Assembly: GCF_002000985.1 (NCBI RefSeq)
Contig: NZ_CP018822.1
Location: 2,428,901 to 2,492,900 of the forward strand
Direction: 5' to 3'
Source: Streptococcus gallolyticus subsp. gallolyticus DSM 16831
Lineage (GTDB): Bacteria > Bacillota > Bacilli > Lactobacillales > Streptococcaceae
DNA length: 64,000 bases
Part shown: positions 57,575 through 64,000 of the stretch, piece after piece
How the letters are laid out: each line of letters begins with the position of its first letter
How positions within the stretch are numbered: the stretch's first letter is position 1
Translations under genes and position numbers: made by a program
Notes under the pieces: model-generated
The model's database searches: none
What the model saw: only the letters and a program-made list of their open reading frames with translations
What the model was told of the DNA's origin: nothing

Positions 57575-57591
57575 GTTTACACAAACTTTAC
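57575..57591. promoter_or_regulatory. WalR-type direct repeat before YfhO-like gene
   Basis: TTTACA-N5-TTTACA, the complement of TGTAAA-N5-TGTAAA, about 60 bases before the next gene start. Confidence 0.45.
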
Positions 57592-57607
57592 AATATAGAG
57601 AAAAGAA

Positions 57608-57641
57608 ACAGGTTGGGATAAGCTATCTCAACCTGTCTTAC
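57608..57641 (+). terminator. Terminator of ABC-F gene
   Basis: ACAGGTTGGGATA / TATCTCAACCTGT hairpin followed by CTTA; no strong T-run. It lies just before the YfhO-like start, so could also be a leader element. Confidence 0.55.
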
Positions 57642-57648
57642 TAAAGCT

Positions 57649-60243
57649 ATGACATTAAAATCTTTAAAACCAAACATTAATACTCTTTACTACTTAGCAG
57701 CATTTGCTCTGCCATTTCTTATCTTATTTTTCGCCTTATTGTCTGAAGATATTTCATTCAATAGTGACACGACTATTTTAGCTAGTGACGGTTTCCACCA
57801 GTATGTCATTTTTGCTGAAAATCTACGAAATATTTTACACGGTTCAGATAGTATTTTTTACACCTTTACGAGTGGTTTGGGACTAAACTTCTATGCTCTT
57901 ATCAGTTACTATCTAGGAAGCTTCTTCTCACCTTTCGTTTATTTCTTCAGTCTAAAGAGCATGCCTGATGCTATTTATATCTTTACATTACTGAAAGTTG
58001 CTTGTATGGGGGTAAGTTGTTTTTATAGTCTCAGACAACTCTACCCTAAAGTGCTGAAACCTTTCAGCATCGTCTTATCGACTTCTTATGCATTGATGAG
58101 TTTTGCTATCAGCCAAATTGAAATTAATATGTGGCTTGATGTATTCATTCTTTTGCCTTTAATCATTTTAGGAATTAATCGCTTATTAGGTCAGCAAAAA
58201 TTCATCCTTTATTACCTAAGTTTAACGATTCTCTTTATCCAAAACTATTATTTTGGATACATGGTTGTTATCTTTTTAATTCTTTATTTCCTTGTTCAAT
58301 TAACTAAAGAATTTAAATGGAAAGTCATTCTACGAAAATTTATTAACTTTACAGTTGTGTCAATCTCTGCTGGTCTCTCTAGCTGCATCATGCTGCTACC
58401 AACTTACTTAGACCTATCTACACACGGTGAGGAATTTTCTAAGTTTACAGAGTGGTTTACAGATGCGTCATGGTTCTTTGATTTATTTGCTAAGAATTTT
58501 GTTGGCTCTTATGACACAACAAAATTTGGTTCTATTCCGATGATTTACGTGGGAATTTTCCCATTGATATTAGCTATTATTTTCTTTACGATTAAATCAA
58601 TCAGGTGGCAAACTCGTTTAGCTTATGGCATAATGCTTGCTCTCATTGTTGCTAGTTTTTATCTTGAACCATTAGACCTTATCTGGCAAGGTATGCATTC
58701 GCCAAATATGTTTCTTCACCGCTATTCTTGGACATTCTCTATTCTTATCATCCTATTAGCAGCTGAAACATTATCTCGTTTAAAAGAATTAACACTCAAG
58801 CAATATCTTATTGGGATTATTCCCTTGGCTCTTGGATTTATTGTTACAGCGTTGTTCCAAAGTCATTATGACTTTTTAGAACCTTCGCAAGTCATTATCA
58901 CCTTTGCTTTCTTAGCTGCTTATGCTATTATACTCATCAGTTATGTAAATAAGTATCTATCATTTAAACTCTTTGTCAGCTTTACACTTATCTTTACAAT
59001 TTTTGAAATATCATTAAATACTTATTATCAAATTGCAGCCCTTGATAGCGAGTGGGTCTTTCCTTCTCGACAAAGTTATAATCGTAATTTGACAGACATT
59101 GACAAACTTGTCAACGAAACACAAGAACTGAATACTACTTTCTATCGTACTGAAGAATTGTTACCTCAAACTGGCAATGACAGTATGAAATATAATTACA
59201 ATGGTATCTCTCAATTTTCATCTATCCGAAACACGACCTCTAGTAGCACATTAGACCGGCTTGGCTTTAAATCAACAGGGACTAATCTCAACCTTCGCTA
59301 CCAAAATAATACCTTGCTGATGGATAGTTTATTTGCTGTGAAGTATAATCTTTCTGAAACTAGTGTTGATAAATTTGGTTTCAATTATGTTGACGGTTCT
59401 GGCAATGTGTCACTTTATGAAAATCAATATGCTAGTCAACTAGCTATTTTAACGAATGGTATTTACAAGGATATTGACTTTGGTGTCAACACGCTTGACA
59501 ACCAAACTAATTTTATCAATAACTTGACAGGATTATCTGAGAAATACTTCACACGTTTAGCTTCTCAACTAACAGGTGGTGCTAATTTGCTTAATAACCG
59601 AGTCACCACTACAAATGATGGTCAGTTGACAACAAGTGCTACTTATCAAGTCACTGTCACTGCTAATACTCAACTTTATGTAAGTGTCCCTAACATTACT
59701 TTCTCTAATGATAATAGTGAATCTGTTCAAATTACAGTTAATGGAAAAACGACAGAATACACAACCGATAATGCTTACAGCTTCTTTGACCTTGGTTACT
59801 TTGAAGAAGGACAAACGCTTGACATCACATTTACTTTCCCTGAAAATAGTCAAGTTTCCTTCAATCAACCTAATTTTTATGCTTTAGATTTAACAAGTTA
59901 TCAAAAAGCTATGGCGATTATTGACAATCCAGACGTTACCGTTACAACTGATAAAAATACCGTTACTGCTACTTATAAAGCAGACGAAGATAGTTCATTA
60001 TTCTTCACCATTCCATATGATAAAGGATGGACAGCTACACAAAACGGGAAAAAACTTACGGTTTCAAAAGCGCAAGATGGTTTTATGAAAGTTGATGTAA
60101 AAGCTGGTGAAGGTAAAGTAACGTTAACTTACATCCCAAATGGTTTTAAAGAAGGAGCTTACCTATCCATATTAGGAATCATCCTTTTCCTTGCTTATAT
60201 GATTGCACGAAGAAAGTATCATTTAAGGATAAAAGCAGGCTAA
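57649..60243 (+). CDS. YfhO family membrane protein (GT-C-like)
   Basis: 864 residues: about 12-13 membrane helices (~15-500) with a long extracellular loop after helix 1 that includes the acidic DGFHQYV motif, then a ~350-residue outer domain and a last helix (~835-855). YfhO proteins are GT-C-type glycosyltransferases thought to decorate teichoic acids or glycolipids; the acceptor is not known here. Start ATG 57649 has no strong ribosome site. Terminator overlaps the stop. Confidence 0.88.
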   Translation: MTLKSLKPNINTLYYLAAFALPFLILFFALLSEDISFNSDTTILASDGFHQYVIFAENLRNILHGSDSIFYTFTSGLGLNFYALISYYLGSFFSPFVYFFSLKSMPDAIYIFTLLKVACMGVSCFYSLRQLYPKVLKPFSIVLSTSYALMSFAISQIEINMWLDVFILLPLIILGINRLLGQQKFILYYLSLTILFIQNYYFGYMVVIFLILYFLVQLTKEFKWKVILRKFINFTVVSISAGLSSCIMLLPTYLDLSTHGEEFSKFTEWFTDASWFFDLFAKNFVGSYDTTKFGSIPMIYVGIFPLILAIIFFTIKSIRWQTRLAYGIMLALIVASFYLEPLDLIWQGMHSPNMFLHRYSWTFSILIILLAAETLSRLKELTLKQYLIGIIPLALGFIVTALFQSHYDFLEPSQVIITFAFLAAYAIILISYVNKYLSFKLFVSFTLIFTIFEISLNTYYQIAALDSEWVFPSRQSYNRNLTDIDKLVNETQELNTTFYRTEELLPQTGNDSMKYNYNGISQFSSIRNTTSSSTLDRLGFKSTGTNLNLRYQNNTLLMDSLFAVKYNLSETSVDKFGFNYVDGSGNVSLYENQYASQLAILTNGIYKDIDFGVNTLDNQTNFINNLTGLSEKYFTRLASQLTGGANLLNNRVTTTNDGQLTTSATYQVTVTANTQLYVSVPNITFSNDNSESVQITVNGKTTEYTTDNAYSFFDLGYFEEGQTLDITFTFPENSQVSFNQPNFYALDLTSYQKAMAIIDNPDVTVTTDKNTVTATYKADEDSSLFFTIPYDKGWTATQNGKKLTVSKAQDGFMKVDVKAGEGKVTLTYIPNGFKEGAYLSILGIILFLAYMIARRKYHLRIKAG

Positions 60244-60264
60244 AATTTAGCCTGCTTTATTTTT
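60230..60264 (+). terminator. Terminator of YfhO-like gene
   Basis: AAAGCAGGCTAAA / TTTAGCCTGCTTT with T-rich tail. Confidence 0.85.
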
Positions 60265-60308
60265 AGGTATTAAAAAATCCTAAGTAAACTTAGGAAGGTG
60301 TCTTATCA

Positions 60309-60382
60309 CTCCGGCAGTAGGACTCGAACCTACGACATCATGATTAACAGTCATGCGCTACTACCAACTGAGCTATGCCGGA
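60309..60382 (-). tRNA. tRNA-Asn (GTT)
   Basis: 74 bases on the minus strand. Acceptor TCCGGCA / TGCCGGA, D-arm AGCTCAGTTGGTAG, anticodon loop CTGTTAA (GTT), T-loop GGTTCGAGTCC. No encoded CCA. Same transcript as tRNA-Glu. Confidence 0.95.
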
Positions 60383-60412
60383 TAAAGAAAAAAACTGCTA
60401 GGCAGTAGTTTA

Positions 60413-60484
60413 TAGTCCGTACGGGATTCGAACCCGTGTTACCGCCGTGAAAAGGCGGTGTCTTAACCCCTTGACCAACGGACC
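60413..60484 (-). tRNA. tRNA-Glu (TTC)
   Basis: 72 bases on the minus strand. Acceptor GGTCCGT / ACGGACT, anticodon loop CTTTTCA (TTC), T-loop GGTTCGAATCC. No encoded CCA. Upstream of tRNA-Asn. Confidence 0.95.
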
Positions 60485-60519
60485 AGAAGCTTTAAGGATT
60501 TCTCCTCAACACTCATACT

Positions 60520-60547
60520 ATTATATCAGATATTTTTTCTTTGTCTA
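60520..60547 (-). promoter_or_regulatory. Promoter of tRNA-Glu/tRNA-Asn
   Basis: Minus strand TAGACA (60547-60542), 16 bases, TATAAT (60525-60520). Confidence 0.7.
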
Positions 60548-60737
60548 TAGTTTTTTTCAATTTTTTTACGTTTTTTTACAAAAATTATCGGTAAAAAATG
60601 TAAAACAGTCAAATCATAAAAAATAGTTATCAAAATAGGATTTATAGGTATTTTTTTATAAAAAATGATTAGTAGAAATTCACACTATTTCTCGCTTACT
60701 TCCTAATCATGATTTATTGTTATGAGTTGATTTTTAG

Positions 60738-60767
60738 TTGACAGCATAGTCGATATTTTGATAGAAT
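60738..60767 (+). promoter_or_regulatory. Promoter of tRNA-Arg
   Basis: TTGACA, 18-base spacer, TAGAAT, ending 15 bases before the tRNA. The 60,548-60,737 stretch between the two promoters is AT-rich with no gene. Confidence 0.7.
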
Positions 60768-60781
60768 GATTAAGTTGATAT

Positions 60782-60855
60782 GGTCTCATAGCTCAGCTGG
60801 ATAGAGCATTCGCCTTCTAAGCGAACGGTCGCAGGTTCGAATCCTGCTGGGATCA
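60782..60855 (+). tRNA. tRNA-Arg (TCT)
   Basis: 74 bases. Acceptor GGTCTCA / TGGGATC, D-arm AGCTCAGCTGGATAG, anticodon loop CTTCTAA (TCT), T-loop GGTTCGAATCC. No encoded CCA. Terminator follows. Confidence 0.93.
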
Positions 60856-60861
60856 AATCTC

Positions 60862-60892
60862 AAGTCGGCTCAAGCCGGCTTTTTTTTATTTT
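60862..60892 (+). terminator. Terminator of tRNA-Arg
   Basis: AGTCGGCT / AGCCGGCT then TTTTTTT. Confidence 0.85.
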
Positions 60893-60899
60893 TAACAAA

Positions 60900-60915
60900 T
60901 GTTTCACATGAAACA
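60900..60915. promoter_or_regulatory. parS-like ParB-binding site
   Basis: TGTTTCACATGAAACA: one mismatch to TGTTTCACGTGAAACA, still palindromic at the ends. Lies about 3 kb from oriC between tRNA-Arg and rlmH. Confidence 0.85.
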
Positions 60916-60925
60916 AAGCAACTAA

Positions 60926-60973
60926 AAAAGAGTAGTAAGAAGACATGGTAAATTAACTCCTTTACTACTCTTT
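60926..60973. terminator. Terminator of rlmH
   Basis: AAAAGAGTAGTAA / TTACTACTCTTTT long stem, T-runs on both strands. Confidence 0.8.
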
Positions 60974-60995
60974 TATTATATCACCATAGGTTAAA

Positions 60996-61475
60996 TTACT
61001 TGTGGTAAGGGCTTCCTTGTTGAATCATAAAAGCACGGTAAATTTGTTCTGATAGAACTAAACGCATTAATTGATGAGGTAGGGTTAATAAACCAAAACT
61101 CAAGCGCAAATTAGCACGTTTTTTGACCTTATCTGCTAAACCAAGGCTTCCTCCAATCACAAAAACAATATCAGAATAGCCTCTTAATGTCGCATCAGCA
61201 ATAACTTGACTAAAAGCTTCAGAAGATAGTTGTTTTCCCTCGATGGCTAGGACAATAACATAATCACGCTCTGAAATCTTTGCTAGGATGCGTTCGCCCT
61301 CTTTTTCCATAATTTGCTGATTTTGTGCAGCACTAGCATTATCTGGTGTTTTTTCGTCTGCTAACTCGACAATTTCAAATTTTGCAAAGCGACTCATGCG
61401 TTTTCCATATTCGGCAATACCGTCTTTTAAATATTTTTCTTTTAATTTTCCAACAGCGATAATTTTTACTTTCAT
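60996..61475 (-). CDS. rlmH: 23S rRNA (pseudouridine1915-N3)-methyltransferase RlmH
   Basis: 159 residues, SPOUT fold: [57 protein letters not shown] and C-terminal SPYHK are all present. Methylates pseudouridine 1915 in helix 69. Divergent from htrA over a gap with DnaA boxes; terminator downstream. Confidence 0.97.
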   Translation of the reverse strand: MKVKIIAVGKLKEKYLKDGIAEYGKRMSRFAKFEIVELADEKTPDNASAAQNQQIMEKEGERILAKISERDYVIVLAIEGKQLSSEAFSQVIADATLRGYSDIVFVIGGSLGLADKVKKRANLRLSFGLLTLPHQLMRLVLSEQIYRAFMIQQGSPYHK

Positions 61476-61513
61476 AGCTCCATTTTACCACATATTCACA
61501 AGCTTTTCACACC

Positions 61514-61609
61514 TTATCCACATGTTCATAAATCATCAACATGGCTTTTAGTAGCTTTGAATCAGGATTTTTTCACATTTTTAAAAAGTTTTCCACAGGT
61601 TGTGGATTA
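61514..61609. promoter_or_regulatory. DnaA boxes in the rlmH-htrA gap
   Basis: TTATCCACA (61514-61522, consensus), TTTTCCACA (61589-61597) and TGTGGATTA (61601-61609). htrA promoter with TATAAT ~61,633-61,638 lies just after. Likely outlying origin sites or DnaA control of htrA. Confidence 0.75.
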
Positions 61610-61685
61610 CTTTATTTTTTTTTACTTTTAAGGTATAATTAAGTCAATTTTTATATGCTATCCAAGAAAAATGGGAGGTAGAGAC

Positions 61686-62951
61686 GTGAAAAAAATAAAA
61701 TTACCAAATTTACCCAAGTTGCCAAAATTTAATTACAAAAATTGGTTAAAACCATTGGGTGTCATTTTAGTCGGCTTTATAGCTGGTATCGCAGGTACAA
61801 TACTCGTCCTAAATATGGCAGGTATTTCAATCACTAACGTCAGTGGTTCAAGTACAAAAACAACAACAAGTAGCGTAAGCTATTCTAACTCTAACGATAC
61901 AACAAAAGCTGTGGAAAAAGTTCAAGACGCAGTTGTATCTGTTATTAACTACAAATCAGACTCGTCGTCTTCTACAAGTGACCTCTACAATCAAATGTTT
62001 GGCAATGATTCAGACAGTAGTAGCGATTCAAGCTCTACAGATGATTTGACTGTTTACAGTGAAGGTTCTGGGGTTATTTACAAAAAAGATGGTGATTCTG
62101 CTTATGTCGTCACTAACAATCACGTTATTGATGGGGCCGAACAAATTGAAATCATGCTTGCTGATGGAACAAAAGTTGTTGGTGAGCTAGTCGGAGCAGA
62201 TACTTATTCAGATATTGCCGTTGTCAAAATTTCTTCTGACAACGTATCTACAGTTGCTGAATTTGCCGATTCTGATAAATTGACTGTCGGTGAAACTGCT
62301 ATCGCTATTGGTAGCCCACTTGGTACTGAATATGCTAACTCTGTAACACAAGGTATTGTCTCAAGTCTTAGCCGTACAGTAACCATGACAAATGATGATG
62401 GTGAAACTATCTCAACAAATGCTATCCAAACGGATGCAGCGATTAACCCAGGTAACTCTGGTGGTGCTTTAATTAACATTGAAGGACAAGTTATCGGTAT
62501 CAATTCAAGTAAGATTTCATCTACATCAAGTTCTGGTGAATCTGTCGAAGGTATGGGATTTGCCATTCCATCTAACGATGTTGTATCCATTATTAACCAA
62601 TTGGAAGAAAATGGGCAAGTTATCCGTCCAGCACTTGGTATTTCAATGGTAAACTTGAGCGACCTTTCAACAAATGCAATTGCTCAACTTAACATTCCAA
62701 CAAGTGTAACAAGCGGTGTCGTTGTGGCGGCTGTTCAATCTGGTATGCCAGCTGAAGGTAATCTCGAACAATATGATGTCATCACAGCTATTGACGACCA
62801 AGAAGTAACATCTACTTCAGATCTTCAAAGTATCCTTTATACTCATTCTGTTGGTGACTCTGTCAAAGTAACCTTCTACCGTGGAACTGATAAGAAAACA
62901 GCCACAATTGAATTAACTAAGACAACACAAGATTTATCTTCCTCAAACTGA
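61686..62951 (+). CDS. htrA: Serine protease HtrA/DegP
   Basis: 421 residues from the GTG at 61686, 8 bases after GGGAGG; the ATG at 61671 overlaps that ribosome site. Membrane anchor (~18-40), Ser/Asp-rich linker, trypsin-like domain with His in TNNHVIDGA, Asp in YSDIAVVKI, Ser in NPGNSGGAL, and one PDZ domain (~315-400). Surface quality-control protease. Terminator after it; parB follows. Confidence 0.95.
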   Translation: MKKIKLPNLPKLPKFNYKNWLKPLGVILVGFIAGIAGTILVLNMAGISITNVSGSSTKTTTSSVSYSNSNDTTKAVEKVQDAVVSVINYKSDSSSSTSDLYNQMFGNDSDSSSDSSSTDDLTVYSEGSGVIYKKDGDSAYVVTNNHVIDGAEQIEIMLADGTKVVGELVGADTYSDIAVVKISSDNVSTVAEFADSDKLTVGETAIAIGSPLGTEYANSVTQGIVSSLSRTVTMTNDDGETISTNAIQTDAAINPGNSGGALINIEGQVIGINSSKISSTSSSGESVEGMGFAIPSNDVVSIINQLEENGQVIRPALGISMVNLSDLSTNAIAQLNIPTSVTSGVVVAAVQSGMPAEGNLEQYDVITAIDDQEVTSTSDLQSILYTHSVGDSVKVTFYRGTDKKTATIELTKTTQDLSSSN

Positions 62952-62967
62952 TAACAAATAATAACTA

Positions 62968-63006
62968 ATGAAAATGAAGCTGAGCATTCCTCAGCCTCAT
63001 TTTTTA
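62968..63006 (+). terminator. Terminator of htrA
   Basis: ATGAAGCTGAG / CTCAGCCTCAT with CATTC loop then TTTTTT. Confidence 0.85.
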
Positions 63007-63020
63007 AGGATAAAAGACTT

Positions 63021-63797
63021 ATGCCTGAAACACTCATATTAATCAAAATTGAAAATATCTCACCTAATCCCTACCAACCCCGTTTAGAATTTAAACAAGA
63101 AGAGCTAGAAGAACTAGCACGTTCGATTAAAACTAATGGGCTTATTCAGCCGATTATCGTCCGAGAATCAACTGTCTTTGGTTATGAGCTTATTGCTGGT
63201 GAACGACGTCTAAGAGCCTCAAAAATAGCAGGTTTAACCGAAATTCCTGCTATCATAAAAAATATCTCCAATCAGGAGAGTATGCAGCTAGCTATCGTTG
63301 AAAATTTGCAACGTTCTGATTTGAATCCAATCGAAGAAGCAAAAGCTTACCAGCAACTTCTGGAAAAAAATCAAATGACCCATGAAGAATTAGCACAATT
63401 TATGGGAAAATCTCGCCCCTACATTACCAATTGCCTCAGATTACTTAACCTTCCTAAAAGTCTCTCTGATGCCGTTGAAAAAGGTGAGCTGTCTCAAGGA
63501 CACGCGCGTGTTCTTTTAACCCTTAAAAGTGCTGAAGAACAAGAGAAGTGGTATCAAAAAATTCTAGCAAATGATATTAGCGTTAGAAAACTTGAACATT
63601 TACTAAAACCTGCTAAAAAGAAAAAAAATCGTCCCAAAAAGAAAGATATTTTCATTCGAAATCAAGAAGAAGAATTGACCAAACAGTTAGGACTTCCTGT
63701 TAAAATTATCGTCTCTAAAACTGGCACAAAAGGAGAGGTGAGTTTACATTTTCAATCTGAAGAAGACTTAAACAGAATTATCAACAAGCTAAAATAG
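63021..63797 (+). CDS. parB: Chromosome partitioning protein ParB (Spo0J)
   Basis: 258 residues. CTPase/N-terminal motif with SPNPYQPR (~13), GERRLRASKIAGL (~60), ENLQRSDLNPIEEA (~95), central HTH (THEELAQFMGKSRPYITNCLRLL split, ~120-150) and C-terminal dimer domain. No ParA partner is beside it, as usual for streptococci. Loads SMC at parS near the origin; two parS-like sites are in this window. Confidence 0.95.
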   Translation: MPETLILIKIENISPNPYQPRLEFKQEELEELARSIKTNGLIQPIIVRESTVFGYELIAGERRLRASKIAGLTEIPAIIKNISNQESMQLAIVENLQRSDLNPIEEAKAYQQLLEKNQMTHEELAQFMGKSRPYITNCLRLLNLPKSLSDAVEKGELSQGHARVLLTLKSAEEQEKWYQKILANDISVRKLEHLLKPAKKKKNRPKKKDIFIRNQEEELTKQLGLPVKIIVSKTGTKGEVSLHFQSEEDLNRIINKLK

Positions 63798-64000
63798 CTT
63801 GTTGATTTCTTTTTTTATTTTTCACAGTTTTCCACAGAAAAAACAGCCTATAATCCCCAGTTTTATCACACTTTCTTTGTTTTCCACACCCTGTGGAAAA
63901 CTTTCGTAAACAATGTGGATTTTTTATTTCCACCGTTGTGGAAAACTTTTATTTTTTATGTTAGAATAGGTATTGAATTATCCACAAAAAGGAAACTACT
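63798..64000. other. oriC: Chromosomal origin region (oriC) upstream of dnaA
   Basis: DnaA-box-like 9-mers: TTTTCCACA 63828-63836 and 63880-63888, TGTGGAAAA 63892-63900 and 63937-63945, TGTGGATTT 63914-63922, TTATCCACA 63978-63986 (consensus). Very AT-rich, on the dnaA side of parB. dnaA itself starts past the window. The first part (63,798-63,815) holds the parB terminator AAGCTA / TAGCTT. Confidence 0.9.

Noticed and set aside
59099..59114. Operator at the TTGACA palindrome in the YfhO-like gene
   Set aside because: It is well inside coding sequence; kept only as part of the motif-count observation.
61671..61685. htrA start at ATG 61671
   Set aside because: That ATG overlaps GGGAGG, which is correctly spaced for the GTG at 61686.

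Overview
The window is about 64 kb of a low-GC Streptococcus chromosome immediately left of the replication origin. The S. bovis/S. equinus complex is my best guess; that is an inference from gene order and from the secreted esterase, not a measurement. The right end reads tRNA genes - rlmH - htrA - parB - a cluster of DnaA boxes, and stops where dnaA should begin. Most long genes lie on the minus strand, which is the leading strand for a fork leaving oriC leftwards.

Layout. 1-9.3 kb: the 3' part of argS, a small bacteriocin-immunity-like gene, a secreted esterase with a structured leader, two YitT membrane proteins, aspS, hisS, rpmF-rpmG. 9.4-16.5 kb: small regulatory loci, namely an ABM-fold protein, GNAT-MarR with tandem operators, PadR-DUF1700-DUF4097, a DUF1304 membrane protein, and a YhgE-like membrane protein divergent from its probable TetR regulator. 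16.5-36.4 kb: rpsD, veg, dnaB, rplI, gdpP, mnmG, a Nudix hydrolase, mnmA, L-serine dehydratase, a HAD phosphatase, two secreted wall-active proteins, the ECF transporter core genes, pgsA, rodZ and two M16 peptidase-like genes. 49-64 kb: yaaA-recF, a GRP-type sugar transporter, guaB, trpS with a T-box, a third YitT, an ABC-F ATPase, a YfhO-like membrane protein, tRNA-Asn, tRNA-Glu, tRNA-Arg, rlmH, htrA, parB and oriC.

The accessory region is a 12.6-kb integrated element (36,443-49,072). It is bounded by an exact 23-bp direct repeat lying in the promoter gap between the M16 gene and yaaA. It carries a tyrosine integrase at the right end, a divergent CI-like/Cro-like switch, a BRO-N antirepressor-like gene, a chain of small early genes, a VapE-type replication ATPase and, beside it, an iteron/AT-rich region that looks like a replication origin. 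After that come four unrecognised genes, a zinc-ribbon protein, a DUF1492-like late regulator and a cold-shock protein. No capsid, tail, lysis, terminase or relaxase gene was recognised. This is the architecture of a phage satellite (phage-inducible chromosomal island, PICI), and I infer that class.

The most unusual signals are in that element: GGAGTAAA iterons with a 21-bp period that recur near both ends; a predicted ~100-nt RNA whose 5' end shares 29 nt exactly with the integrase leader; paired 10-bp-period repeats before the integrase; a gene-poor left end full of hairpins; and an uncharacterised gene block behind the origin.
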